Positions 51,196 through 60,891 of a stretch of 64,000 nt of DNA are shown one piece after another. This DNA comes from Arcicella sp034519515 (GTDB taxonomy: Bacteria; Bacteroidota; Bacteroidia; Cytophagales; Spirosomataceae), in contig JAXHOK010000024.1 of assembly GCA_034519515.1 (NCBI GenBank), positions 51,945-115,944 of the forward strand, in the 5' to 3' direction. The position numbers and the translations under genes are program-made. Numbering within the stretch: the first letter of the stretch is position 1; every line of letters begins with the position of its first letter. Under the pieces are notes generated by a model that was given only the letters and a program-made list of their open reading frames with translations, had not been told where the DNA came from and ran no database searches.

Positions 51196-51226
51196 CAAAT
51201 ATACAACGAACGTGGCGTTTTATCAA
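51196..51226 (-). promoter_or_regulatory. Bacteroidota sigma-A promoter of the desaturase gene
   Basis: On the minus strand: TTG (complement of 51224-51226), 20 bp spacer, TATATTTG (complement of 51196-51203), an exact match to TTG-N19-21-TAnnTTTG, about 55 bp upstream of the ATG. Confidence 0.7.
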
Positions 51227-51345
51227 TTTGTTTTATTTTTTTGAAAAATTTTAGAATTATATTTTTCCGTTAAAATACCTTAATTTAAAGGCAATTGGTT
51301 GAATTATACTGATATTTGTGTTTTTAACAAATGAAATTATCTGCC

Positions 51346-51654
51346 ATGAAATCTTCCGTAATTAAGTTGATAACTATCTCAATTTTTTGGACAACTATGT
51401 TTATTTTGGGGTGCAAGAGTAACACTATCAGTCCCGAGGCTTGCGTAAAAGTGTCAGAATCACTCAGAATTGCTACTAAAACTTATGATACCACATCCTC
51501 ATTAGCAAAAGATACTACCCGAAAAAGAGCCGCTTGTGTGGCATACAGAGTAGCTTTGCAAAATTTTATTACTGTTAGCTATGCCAACGGTTGTATCACT
51601 GTGAGCGATACAATCAATTACAAACGTATGTTAGCAAACGCAATTTGTAAATAG
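51346..51654 (+). CDS. Small hypothetical lipoprotein
   Basis: 102 aa from MKSSVIKLITISIFWTTMFI, lipobox FILGC. The start at 51331 would only lengthen the basic part. The mature peptide has four Cys besides the lipidated one, spaced as if for disulfides (EACVKVSES, RKRAACVAYR, YANGCITV, NAICK). Function unknown. It is followed by a DUF6155-like gene 30 bp downstream. Confidence 0.65.
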   Translation: MKSSVIKLITISIFWTTMFILGCKSNTISPEACVKVSESLRIATKTYDTTSSLAKDTTRKRAACVAYRVALQNFITVSYANGCITVSDTINYKRMLANAICK

Positions 51655-51684
51655 TAATTATTATCCAAAACCCAACTTTTAAAA

Positions 51685-52206
51685 ATGGCAAAATCTAAAC
51701 TCAACGAATTCAAGCGATTAATTGCCCAAATGGACGAAACCGAACTCCGTGAGGAATTAATGAAATTGTACAATAAATTGCCCTTGGTAAAAGATTTTTA
51801 TAATCAAGATTTAATGACCGAAGAAGAACGTCAGGCAGTTCTGAAAACCTATAAAACCAAGATTTATAAGGAATATTGGACTTCTAAAACCAATCCTAAA
51901 ACGCCCAATAATACCAATATCAAGAAAATATTAGAAGAATACGAAAAGATTTCTGTCTTTCCGTATGATGTGGTTGATTTGTTGATTTATCGAGTAGAAA
52001 CCAATACAAATCACGCTAATGAATTTGGTGGAACTTCGGATGGATGTTACAATACTTCGATTACTTCCTTCAAAAAAGCCATGAAATTGATGAACGAAAA
52101 CAATCTACGCTCGCATTTTGAAAGTAGATGTAAGCAAATTTTTAAGGCTAATAATTTAGATTATTGGTATATTGAAGAATTAGAATACCTGTTCGAGGAG
52201 AATTAA
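51685..52206 (+). CDS. DUF6155-like hypothetical protein
   Basis: 173 aa, soluble, all-helical, highly charged. Starts MAKSKLNEFKRLIAQMDETE; later EELMKLYNKLPLVKDFY and SVFPYDVVDLLIYRVETNT. The pattern matches what I recall of the DUF6155 family in Bacteroidota, not confirmed by search. No known role. Confidence 0.65.
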   Translation: MAKSKLNEFKRLIAQMDETELREELMKLYNKLPLVKDFYNQDLMTEEERQAVLKTYKTKIYKEYWTSKTNPKTPNNTNIKKILEEYEKISVFPYDVVDLLIYRVETNTNHANEFGGTSDGCYNTSITSFKKAMKLMNENNLRSHFESRCKQIFKANNLDYWYIEELEYLFEEN

Positions 52207-52508
52207 TACTACTCTCAATTTTTACACTGATTCTAAAATTATTTATTTATTCTTATCAAAGGTCAATAGGATTGGTCTTAATCCCCCTTTGAAGGGGGTG
52301 GGGGGATGTTTTAAATGTTTAGATTTAGTAATATTTCCTTAAATTTTATGCTTTTTTTAATTTAATGATATTGATTATCAATTTTGAGGTTTCATTATTA
52401 TTTTTGTATGAAATAAAATGAGGTGATAGGTTTTAGGTGATAGGTTTTAGTGAAAAATAAGACGTATTTCTGGAAACAAATTTCTTCTAAATCTTAAATT
52501 TATTCAAA
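52207..52508. other. 302-bp intergenic region before acn
   Basis: Contains the third CCCCCTTTGAAGGGGG copy (about 52265-52310, sharing aggattggtct with copy 2) and a tandem 14-bp word aggtgataggtttt (52421-52448). TATTTTTG at 52399-52406 may be a minus-7 box for acn, but no TTG lies at the right distance. Confidence 0.5.
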
Positions 52509-54776
52509 ATGGCTTTTGATATTGAAATGATTAAAGCGGTTTACGAAAAAATGCCCGCACGCATCGAAGCGGCTCGTAAATTAGTAGGAAAACCCCTCAC
52601 GCTTACCGAAAAAATCTTATATTCTCATTTGTGGGAAGGAAATCCGTCTTCAACTTTTGAAAGAGGAAACTCCTACGTTGATTTTGCTCCTGACCGTGTA
52701 GCGATGCAAGATGCAACCGCCCAAATGGCTCTTTTGCAGTTTATGCAAGCGGGTCGCCCAAAGGTGGCAGTTCCTTCAACGGTTCATTGCGACCACTTAA
52801 TCGAGGCAAAAGTTGAATCAAAAATTGACCTCACAGTAGCGGTTGATAAAAATAAAGAAGTTTACGATTTCCTTTCGTCAGTTTCGGATAAATACGGTTT
52901 GGGTTTCTGGAAACCAGGAGCGGGAATTATCCACCAAGTGGTCTTAGAAAATTACGCTTTTCCAGGCGGAATGATGATTGGAACCGACTCACACACTGTG
53001 AATGCGGGTGGTTTGGGAATGGTTGCCATCGGAGTTGGCGGAGCTGATGCTTGCGACGTTATGGCAGGTTTGGCTTGGGAATTGAAGTTTCCAAAATTGA
53101 TAGGCGTAAAATTAACGGGTAAATTAAACGGTTGGACAGCCCCCAAAGACGTTATTTTGAAGGTTGCAGGTATTTTAACCGTAAAAGGCGGAACGGGTTG
53201 TATAGTTGAATATTTTGGCGAAGGAGCAACTTCAATGTCGTGTACGGGTAAAGGAACGATCTGCAACATGGGAGCAGAAATCGGAGCAACTACTTCAACA
53301 TTTGGTTATGACGATTCAATGGCTCGTTATTTACAATCAACAGGTCGTGCAGAAATTGCAACAATGGCCGATGGTATTCGTGAGCATTTGACGGCAGATT
53401 CAGAGGTTTATGCAAACCCAGAGTTATATTTTGACCAAGTAATTGAAATTGATTTAGATACGCTTGAACCACACTTGAATGGTCCTTTCACCCCAGATTT
53501 GGCAACGCCAATTTCTCAGATGAAAGAATTAGCCGAGAAAAACGGTTGGCCCACAAAAATTGAAGTAGGTTTGATTGGTTCATGTACCAACTCATCTTAC
53601 GAAGATATTGCTCGTGCGGCTTCATTGGCAAGACAAATTTCTTCCAAAGGATTCAAAGCAAAAGCGGAATATACCGTAACACCAGGGTCAGAATTGGTAC
53701 GTTATACCATCGAACGTGATGGTTACATCGCTGATTTTGAAGCAATTGGTGGAAAAGTATTTGCTAATGCTTGCGGCCCATGTATTGGTCAGTGGGCAAG
53801 AGCAGGAGCCGAAAAAGCCGAGAAAAATACCATCGTTCACTCGTTTAACAGAAACTTTGCGAAACGTGCCGATGGTAATCCAAATACTTATGCTTTCGTT
53901 GGTTCACCTGAACTGGTTACTGCCTTGGCGATTGCGGGAGATTTGACTTTCAATCCATTAACGGATTTCTTGACAAATGAGGCTGGTATTGAAATGAAAT
54001 TAGATGCTCCTTATGGCGATGAATTGCCACTGAAAGGCTTTGCTGTTGAAGATGCTGGTTATCAAGCACCTGCCGAAGATGGTTCAGGGGTTACGGTGAA
54101 AGTTTCGCCAACGTCTGACCGTCTGCAATTGCTTGACCCATTTGCGGCTTGGGAGGGTACTGATTTGACGGGTTTGAAATTATTGATAAAAGCCAAAGGA
54201 AAATGTACAACTGACCATATTTCAATGGCGGGTCCTTGGTTGAAATATCGTGGACACTTGGATAATATTTCAAACAATATGTTGATTGGTGCAGTCAATT
54301 TTTCGAATGACAAAACTGATAATGTTAAGAATCAATTAACGGGTGAATATGGTCCAGTTCCAGCGGTACAGCGTGCATACAAAGCGGCTGGGATTGGTTC
54401 AATCGTGGTGGGAGACCAAAATTATGGCGAAGGTTCATCACGTGAACACGCAGCCATGGAACCCCGTCATTTGGGTGTGAGAGCGGTTTTAGTAAAATCA
54501 TTTGCTCGCATTCACGAAACCAATTTGAAGAAACAAGGAATGTTGGCTTTGACGTTTGCGAATGATGCAGATTATGACAAAATCCAAGAAAATGATTCAA
54601 TCGACATTAAAGGTTTAGGAAATTTCGCTCCAAATGTGCCTCTAACGATTGTCTTGAATCATGCCGATGGCACTTCGGAAGAAATCTTAGCAAATCATAC
54701 TTATAATGAACAACAGGTTGAGTGGTTTAAGGCTGGTGGAGCTTTGAATATTATTCGGGCTAATGTTGGGAAGTAA
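52509..54776 (+). CDS. acn: Aconitate hydratase
   Basis: 755 aa, the mitochondrial-type aconitase length. [4Fe-4S] ligands Cys359 (GSCTNSSYED), Cys422 and Cys425 (ACGPCIGQW). Substrate motifs GTDSHTVNAGGLGM and, in the swivel domain, YGEGSSREHAAMEPRHLG. It isomerises citrate to isocitrate in the TCA cycle. Monocistronic by context: a repeat-rich gap upstream and a terminator downstream. Confidence 0.95.
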   Translation: MAFDIEMIKAVYEKMPARIEAARKLVGKPLTLTEKILYSHLWEGNPSSTFERGNSYVDFAPDRVAMQDATAQMALLQFMQAGRPKVAVPSTVHCDHLIEAKVESKIDLTVAVDKNKEVYDFLSSVSDKYGLGFWKPGAGIIHQVVLENYAFPGGMMIGTDSHTVNAGGLGMVAIGVGGADACDVMAGLAWELKFPKLIGVKLTGKLNGWTAPKDVILKVAGILTVKGGTGCIVEYFGEGATSMSCTGKGTICNMGAEIGATTSTFGYDDSMARYLQSTGRAEIATMADGIREHLTADSEVYANPELYFDQVIEIDLDTLEPHLNGPFTPDLATPISQMKELAEKNGWPTKIEVGLIGSCTNSSYEDIARAASLARQISSKGFKAKAEYTVTPGSELVRYTIERDGYIADFEAIGGKVFANACGPCIGQWARAGAEKAEKNTIVHSFNRNFAKRADGNPNTYAFVGSPELVTALAIAGDLTFNPLTDFLTNEAGIEMKLDAPYGDELPLKGFAVEDAGYQAPAEDGSGVTVKVSPTSDRLQLLDPFAAWEGTDLTGLKLLIKAKGKCTTDHISMAGPWLKYRGHLDNISNNMLIGAVNFSNDKTDNVKNQLTGEYGPVPAVQRAYKAAGIGSIVVGDQNYGEGSSREHAAMEPRHLGVRAVLVKSFARIHETNLKKQGMLALTFANDADYDKIQENDSIDIKGLGNFAPNVPLTIVLNHADGTSEEILANHTYNEQQVEWFKAGGALNIIRANVGK

Positions 54777-54794
54777 GGTTTTGGAATTTATAAA

Positions 54795-54836
54795 AAAAGC
54801 CCTCGACGAAAGTTGAGGGCTTTTGATTTTATTTTT
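54795..54836 (+). terminator. Terminator of acn
   Basis: aaaagccctcgac-gaaa-gttgagggctttt followed by a T-rich tail. Confidence 0.85.
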
Positions 54837-54893
54837 GCTAAAAGAAAATTCTAAACCTACATCCAAATCTGCATAATATTTAAAAACTTTATA

Positions 54894-55089
54894 TTAGGAA
54901 CTGAAAAACAATAAGTAGACGTTTTTTAAATGCCCTTTTTTGCACCACTCTACGTTGCGGAATGCCGCCCAGATTAAATCCTCATTTAGCGATGCTAAAC
55001 TGCGGCGACCGTCGCACGGTTTTATCGCCTTGATTGGCACAAAAAATAACATTTAAAAATTCATCCACTTATTATTTTCCCGTTCCTTA
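54894..55089. mobile_element. MITE-like element, copy 1 (196 bp)
   Basis: The left end TTA-GGAAC and right end GTTCC-TTA show a 3-bp direct TTA duplication around inverted ends. The terminal inverted repeats extend imperfectly for about 53 bp (ataagt...ttttttaaatg). It is about 90% like copy 2 at 60081-60262 but has an extra 14 bp containing gcgaccgtcgcacg in the middle. No coding capacity. It ends 23 bp before the split CarboxypepD_reg gene. Confidence 0.8.
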
Positions 55090-55112
55090 ACGTAAAAAGG
55101 CTCATGAAAAAT

Positions 55113-57113
55113 ATGAAAAAATCATTTATTACACTTGTTCTTTGTTTACTTTTTAGCTTGTAAAAAGGGCAAAATGTTCCCCTTAAATTTAATGTAGAAG
55201 GTAGAGTTTTAGACAGTAAAAATGCTCCTATCCCTTTCGCCAATGTTTATCTTGAAGGTACAACCATTGGCACTCAGACCGATGCCAGTGGTAGATATTT
55301 TCTTAATAATATTCCCGTAGGAAAATATTATATAGTTGCCTCAATGATTAAATTCAAAATATTTTTGCAACGAATTGATTTTTTAAAAACCGACATCAAA
55401 CTGGATATTGTCCTACAATACAACGTCAAATTGCTTCCAGGGGGGGGGGGGTGGGTGGGGTTTGGTGCGTAGTTTTAATATTGCCAAAGCCCCGAGACGA
55501 GTCTTTCGATAGTTTCTTAATTTTCGTTTTTGTTTAGCAATAATAGGGTTTTGGGGGTGTTCTTGGGTAAAATTATGATTAATTTTACTATCGTTACAGA
55601 TAGTTCGATTTTGTTGGTGTGGTAGATTCGGTGGCGGCGGCTTGTTTGACTTTCCAAATGGACTTGGTGGTGGTCAATAGTGGACTTAAAGCGAGTAGTT
55701 TCATTGAAATTATTAAAGTCAATGTATTCAATAAAATCAAAGTTATCCACCTGATACATATGAATCTTTGCTCCAAATTCCAGCGGTTTATTTTCCTTAC
55801 CTCTTATAATGGGTCTGACATAGGGTTTATGAAGAGAAACAATTCGATTTTCAATCTTACTTTCAGGTTGGTTGAAACATTGCTCTTGTTGCTCAAACAT
55901 GGCTTTAATGATCAATAATCGCTTTGGTGGCTTGTTTTGAGGTGGTAACCGATAAAGATTCCAATTGGTGTATCATCAATTCAATGATGCAAAAGGGCTT
56001 TTTGGGTTTGAGTGTTTTTGATGAGAGGGCTTTTTCAAGAGTTGATTTCCTTTGTTTTTTTTTGCTCTGAATTTTTGGGGGTGGTGTTTGAGTGTTCATT
56101 TGTTGCTTTCCCTGGTGGTTTTGTGGTGGGGTGGAGTAGTTTCAAGAGGCCTTTGCCCATTTTTTGAAATTGATGTGTGGCTTGAAAAAATATGGGTGAT
56201 TGTCGAAGAAGATAATGGTGGTTTTGTTTTTTGTTTGCAGCCTGAATAATTGATCAGAATTGGTGGGGGGGGGGCCGCTGGGGTGGTGGGCGCGCGGGGG
56301 TGGGGGGGGTGGCCTGTGGGGGTTGGGTCGTCTATTTACCAAGTAAAAGTTTTAGCTGGAAAAGATAAACAATGGGAAAAGCAAATTAAGGAATTTGAAA
56401 AAGATTTTTTGGGAAAAGATATTATAACTGAGGAGGTTAAAATTCTGAATCGTGAAGTGATAGATTTTGAATATGGGAAACCGAATAGTGGTTATTACAA
56501 AGCCAAAGCCAATGAACCCTTAATTATTGAGAATCGTTCATTAGGTTATCGTGTTACCTACATTTTGGAAAGTTTTAAGCGTACCAGTGAGACTCTCTAT
56601 TATCAAGGTATTTCTCGTTTTGAGATATTGGTTCCAAAGTATGAGTATGAAGCATCCTCTTGGAGAAAAAACCAAAACAATGCTTACAAAGGCTCATTAC
56701 CTCATTTTTTAAAGGCTATGGTTACAAATAAATTAAAAGAAGAAGGGTTCGACGCTTTTTTTATCAACCCAAATTACAAACAATACTCTTTCCAAAAAAT
56801 TAAATTTTATGATTCAACAAACAATAGACACATTCCTTTTTCAGTTTCTGAAATCGTAAATCCTCTAATTGAAAATTCATCTCTTTTTGAAATAACTTGG
56901 AAACTACCCATGGAAGTTGTTTATACAAAAAAGCCTATTTCTAAACCAGTTTTTCCAGATGCACCCTATCCATTTTCAACGCTAACCCCAAAGGCAAACG
57001 TTGTCATTACTTCCAATGGTAATCTAATAGAACCATTTTCAATTGAAATATCGGGTGAAATGGCTAATAATGGTGTAGCTAAATTATTGCCTTTGGATTT
57101 TGAGAGTAAATAA
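55113..57113 (+). pseudogene. CarboxypepD_reg-like domain protein, in-frame stop and IS insertion
   Basis: Left part: MKKSFITLVLCLLFSL, then TAA at 55161, then KGQNVPLKFNVEGRVLDSKN, GTTIGTQTDASGRYF and DIVLQYNVKLLP to about 55436: a signal peptide and a carboxypeptidase-regulatory-like (SusC N-terminal type) domain. Right part resumes near 56337: YQVKVLAGKDKQWEKQIKEF through SLGYRVTYILESFKRTSETL and ends at 57113. The halves join naturally to an about 365-aa exported protein. About 900 bp of IS-like, G-rich sequence separates them. The frame opening at 56250 (MIRIGGGG...) starts in that junk. Two lesions make it nonfunctional as written. Confidence 0.8.
55440..56335 (-). mobile_element. Degraded or badly sequenced IS with IS1182/IS5-like DDE transposase
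   Basis: The minus strand codes, over several frames, for pieces of a DDE transposase: IVSLHKPYVRPIIRGKENKP, FGAKIHMYQVDNFDFIEYID, then in another frame TNKNRTICNDSKIN and AKQKRKLRKLSKDSSRGFGN (family: R-x-x-R-L-E-G-S-F-G-N). Order and spacing fit one transposase in reverse orientation. Both ends are G tracts on the + strand (55441-55460 and 56262-56330), unlike true inverted ends. At about 900 bp it is shorter than intact IS5/IS1182 elements. Either it is decayed, or a repeat left unpolished in the assembly. Confidence 0.65.
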
Positions 57114-57130
57114 ATTTACTTGTTTTGTAT

Positions 57131-60034
57131 CTAAAACCCAATATCCAACACCAAAGGCTGAATCAAATATTGCCCTTTATCGGGTAAATATATGGCTCTA
57201 ACTCCTACTTCAAATTGTTGATTGAATCGCATAAAATGAAATTGAGTGGTTAAATCTACGCCCAATGAAGTATAATTTCCTGTCAATTTGGCAACACTTC
57301 CATCTCTGAATCGCAAACCTGAATAAACCGTTTCACCATAGCCAAAATCGGCAAAAAGGTTGGCTTTAAATCTTCTAAGGTATAAAAATCTTCCCAAAGT
57401 TACATCGGGGTCAAAAAGTGGCAGTCTGTATTCAACCGAACCCATTTGAAAATTCTCGAAAGCCTGATAAGCGTGTCCTCTTGGGAAAACGATTGGGCTG
57501 CCGAATAAATATAAATTCCTGTTTTGTGTTCCCGATGAGGTAGAAAATCCTGATTGATATTGATAACCTCCTCTGAATCTTAAACTGTGATGTCTCAAAA
57601 TACCAGGCACGAAAATACTCGCTTGCACTGCCGTTAATCCTCCATTGAGTGTTCCGCCAAAAGGTAAATTGCGATTATACAATGAAATGGTTTGTCCCCA
57701 GTTTGGAGCAATATCTCTGGCGGCACGTTTCAATAAATGTGAATAACTGAAAGTATAAATCATGGAATTAAGGCTTCCATCATAACTCAATGTGCTGAGT
57801 CGTTCCTTCAAACCGTAGCCTGAAATCGTGGTGAGAGCCGCATTTACGCCAAAGTTCATAGATTGTATATACTTTGACCGAGTCAAATTCAAAGGCAAAC
57901 TTACTCCCAAAACCACTTGTTGTTGATTCCAACTATCACCTCTTAAACTATCCAATTTGTTATCTCTATCAACATAAAACTCTGTGGCTCGTTCACCGTT
58001 AGTATAGTTTAGATTAAAAACGGGAAATAATCCTGCATAAGTCAAATTGGCATAAAATTGTCCTCGGTTTTCGTTGGCGTTGTAGGTGTAACCCGTTGAA
58101 ATGGTTGTAGTATTTAATAAATCCTGAGAAGCAACACCGAAGTTTATACTATTGGCATCAGTCGGATTTAAGACAACCCCCCACGAGTAAATATTGAAAA
58201 TATTGGCTTTACTGTATGGTTTCACTACATACTGAGAATCAGGAACAGTTTTTAACAAATTTTCACCCGCACCTTGCAAAACCATTTGCCCAAAATATTT
58301 CACTGGTTTTGTTAGTTTTTCATCAAAAGCTAAAAACTTTTCTGGTTCAAAAGGCATTGAAGCCACTTGATGTCCTTTGATATTGAAATCATTGAAAATT
58401 AGGGTTTTTCCATCTTCGGAAATGCACGGATTGAAAGCCCCAAATTTTCGATTTGTTACTTGGTAACGTTTTTTAGTGGTCAAATCAAAAGCAAAAACAT
58501 TATCAATCCCTGTGATTCCAGAATTAAATAAAATGTAGTTTCCTGATTTTATTGGATATGCTAAATTCTCATCAATTGGAATAAAAAGCTCCGTTTCTTG
58601 ACTGTTTTCAGTATTGATTCTAACGATGGTTTTTTTCCCGTCAAAAAGTTTCACAGCATATATTTCTTCATTACCTGACCAACGTGGATGTATATACAAA
58701 GCGTTTAATTCATTCGTTATTCTTTTGATTTCCGAACCATTATCTATATTCAGAACCACTATTGAACACTTATTGTCAGCCGAATTTTCAATAGCTGCAA
58801 TTTTTGAAGCATCAGCGGATAGGGCAGGGGCGGTTAGTTTTGATTTGTGCGTTATAGTTTTGAGTTCATCATATTTCAAATCATACATTTTGATAACGGA
58901 ATAATCTTTCTGTCCCCAACGTGGATGATAATTAAATTCTGCCCAAACCACTTTGTCACCAGAAACCGATAGTGTTCCCGAATCATTCAAAATCCCCATT
59001 CGCAAAACCTTCTTTTCCTTTGATTCTTTATCCAAAACCACCAGTTGAGCAATATCCGAAAGTCCAGTTTTCAGTACCAATACTTTCCCATCCGCCAAAA
59101 TTTGCGGGTACTGATAATTAGTATAATATTTTGGATTATTTGTTTTATAAAATTCCGCTGGTGTTTCTTGGAGTTCACTCACTTGGGCTTTCCATTGTTC
59201 TGAAATATCCTTAAATGTCTGATTGTAAAGTTGTTCTATTTTTAATTTAGTATTTTTTTTGATATTATTGGAGAAAGAAAATGGATAAGGTGGGTCTGCA
59301 TAAGTATCTTTCAAAATTTTGTCCCAAGCATCAATCCCAAATTTATTTTTCATGTAAGTAGTCATGTAATATCCACTCACGTAATGATTTGGAATAAAAT
59401 CTTTATACGAACCACAAACTGCCTTTGAGTAAGAAAATGCTCCATTTGTCAATAATTGTGTTCTTAATGCCATATCAAAAGAGGGGATTCGCCCACGTCC
59501 AGAGGTGGTAAGGGATGATTCTGCTCCAACAGCATCACCTTCCCAAAACCAATTTGGTACAGTGATGTTGGAGATTGCCGCCAATGCTGTATTTCCGAAC
59601 AAAAAATGATAAAATTTACCTGCCCCTGTTCTCGCTTTTTCATATTGAACCACGTGGCGAAATTCGTGAATTGCCAGTAAATCCAGCCAATTATTTGTAC
59701 CCAATAAATTTATATCTTGCGGAGGTGTTGTAAAAAACTCTGAACGCCTTGGTAATAACGTTACAAAGCCATTTGATACTGCCGTCTGATTTTGAAGAAT
59801 CACTGAAAGTGGCTTTGGAAATACTCCTAATGATTGACTGACTGGTTGATATACAGATTCTAAGACGTTAGCAGTTCGATTACCAACCATCGAAATCTGT
59901 GAGGGAAATATTAGTCTAAAATGTGGCGTTTTAATCTGAGACCACTTCAGCGAGGTAGGATTTTGATTATTATCTTGGGCGAAAATGTGTAAACTTCCCA
60001 CAAAGAACAGTAAAATTAGTTTAATTTTTTTCAT
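57131..60034 (-). CDS. Secreted HExxH/PD40-propeller/outer-membrane-barrel protein
   Basis: 967 aa. Signal peptide 1-19 (LHIFAQ). Residues about 30-260 look like a peptidase-MA-type domain with HEFRHVVQYEKA (HExxH zinc motif) and a downstream WFWEGDAVGAES that could supply the third ligand. About 300-600: PD40/TolB-like propeller strands (LSADASKIAAIENS, PCISEDGKTLIFND). About 640-967: BamA/surface-antigen-like barrel (YQYQSGFSTSS, FADFGYGETVYSGL) ending VLDIGF. It is probably anchored in the outer membrane with its protease-like domain on one face. Substrate unknown. It lies between two MITE-like elements. Confidence 0.8.
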   Translation of the reverse strand: MKKIKLILLFFVGSLHIFAQDNNQNPTSLKWSQIKTPHFRLIFPSQISMVGNRTANVLESVYQPVSQSLGVFPKPLSVILQNQTAVSNGFVTLLPRRSEFFTTPPQDINLLGTNNWLDLLAIHEFRHVVQYEKARTGAGKFYHFLFGNTALAAISNITVPNWFWEGDAVGAESSLTTSGRGRIPSFDMALRTQLLTNGAFSYSKAVCGSYKDFIPNHYVSGYYMTTYMKNKFGIDAWDKILKDTYADPPYPFSFSNNIKKNTKLKIEQLYNQTFKDISEQWKAQVSELQETPAEFYKTNNPKYYTNYQYPQILADGKVLVLKTGLSDIAQLVVLDKESKEKKVLRMGILNDSGTLSVSGDKVVWAEFNYHPRWGQKDYSVIKMYDLKYDELKTITHKSKLTAPALSADASKIAAIENSADNKCSIVVLNIDNGSEIKRITNELNALYIHPRWSGNEEIYAVKLFDGKKTIVRINTENSQETELFIPIDENLAYPIKSGNYILFNSGITGIDNVFAFDLTTKKRYQVTNRKFGAFNPCISEDGKTLIFNDFNIKGHQVASMPFEPEKFLAFDEKLTKPVKYFGQMVLQGAGENLLKTVPDSQYVVKPYSKANIFNIYSWGVVLNPTDANSINFGVASQDLLNTTTISTGYTYNANENRGQFYANLTYAGLFPVFNLNYTNGERATEFYVDRDNKLDSLRGDSWNQQQVVLGVSLPLNLTRSKYIQSMNFGVNAALTTISGYGLKERLSTLSYDGSLNSMIYTFSYSHLLKRAARDIAPNWGQTISLYNRNLPFGGTLNGGLTAVQASIFVPGILRHHSLRFRGGYQYQSGFSTSSGTQNRNLYLFGSPIVFPRGHAYQAFENFQMGSVEYRLPLFDPDVTLGRFLYLRRFKANLFADFGYGETVYSGLRFRDGSVAKLTGNYTSLGVDLTTQFHFMRFNQQFEVGVRAIYLPDKGQYLIQPLVLDIGF

Positions 60035-60080
60035 GGTTGTTATTGAATTTATGGGAATAAAAAAATCCCTTTCCTCCTGT

Positions 60081-60262
60081 TTAGGAACTGGAAAACAATA
60101 AGTATACGTTTTTTAAATGTCCTTTTTTGCACCACTCTACGTTGCGGAATGCCGCCCAGATTAAATCCTCATTTAGCGATGCTAAACTGCGGTTTTATCG
60201 CTTTGATTGGCACAAAAAATAACATTTAAAAATTCATCCACTTATTATTTTCCCGTTCCTTA
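60081..60262. mobile_element. MITE-like element, copy 2 (182 bp)
   Basis: TTA-GGAACTGGAAAAC at the left and GTTTTCCC-like TTATTTTCCCGTTCC-TTA at the right: inverted ends with a TTA direct duplication. Same orientation as copy 1. The two TIRs match at about 42 of 54 positions. It lies 46 bp upstream of the 967-aa gene's start and 68 bp from infC. Confidence 0.8.
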
Positions 60263-60330
60263 GAGGATAAAAGGGATTTGTACTCGAACATCGAATCGGG
60301 CGACGGTCGCATCTAAATACGAATAACGAT

Positions 60331-60891
60331 TTATTTCTTTTTTTCTTTCGGCGAAAACATAATCGACATACGTTTTCCTTCTAATCTTGGTAAATCATCA
60401 GGTTTACCAAATTCTTCTAATCCTTTGGCAAAATTAAGCAAAAGAATTTCTCCTCTTTCTTTGAAAACGATTGAACGACCCACAAAATGAACGTAAGCCT
60501 TCACTTTCGCTCCTTCTTTCAAGAAATTGACAGCGTGCTTCAGCTTGAAATTAAAATCATGGTCATCAGTGTTTGGACCAAAACGGATTTCCTTTAAGAC
60601 CGTTTTAGCAGCATTTGCCTTGATTTCTTTCTGCTTTTTCTTCTGCTCGTATTTGAACTTGGCATAGTCCGTAATTCGACAAACGGGCGGTTCTGCCTTG
60701 GGTGAAATTTCAACTAAGTCAAGTCCTTGCTCTTTGGCAATGTCAAGGGCTTTTTTGAAATCCATTATACCTGTTTCAATGTTTTCACCCACCAGACGTA
60801 CTTCCGCTACGCCTTTTATGAGTGCATTGATTCTGTAAGGTTCTTCTTCTCTACGATTATTCCTAAAATTGTTGTTGGGGCGTAACGCCAT
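60331..60891 (-). CDS. infC: Translation initiation factor IF-3
   Basis: 186 aa. N-domain with YRINALIKGVAEVRLVGENI and GLDLVEISPKAEPPVCRITD, linker YEQKKKQKEIKANAAKTVLK, C-domain with EIRFGPNTDDHDFNFKLKHA and RSIVFKERGEILLLNFAKGL. It binds the 30S subunit and controls start-codon selection. It follows thrS as in most bacteria, but rpmI and rplT, which normally come next, are absent; a MITE-like element is there instead. The start is ATG, not the rare AUU. Confidence 0.96.
   Translation of the reverse strand: MALRPNNNFRNNRREEEPYRINALIKGVAEVRLVGENIETGIMDFKKALDIAKEQGLDLVEISPKAEPPVCRITDYAKFKYEQKKKQKEIKANAAKTVLKEIRFGPNTDDHDFNFKLKHAVNFLKEGAKVKAYVHFVGRSIVFKERGEILLLNFAKGLEEFGKPDDLPRLEGKRMSIMFSPKEKKK

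Noticed and set aside
56250..56336. Gene start with Gly-rich N-terminus at 56250
   Set aside because: The Gly/Ala/Val run is the translation of a G tract at the IS border; the homologous protein begins only at about 56337.
60331..60891. Rare AUU start and L35/L20 leader regulation at infC
   Set aside because: The start is ATG and rpmI/rplT do not follow.
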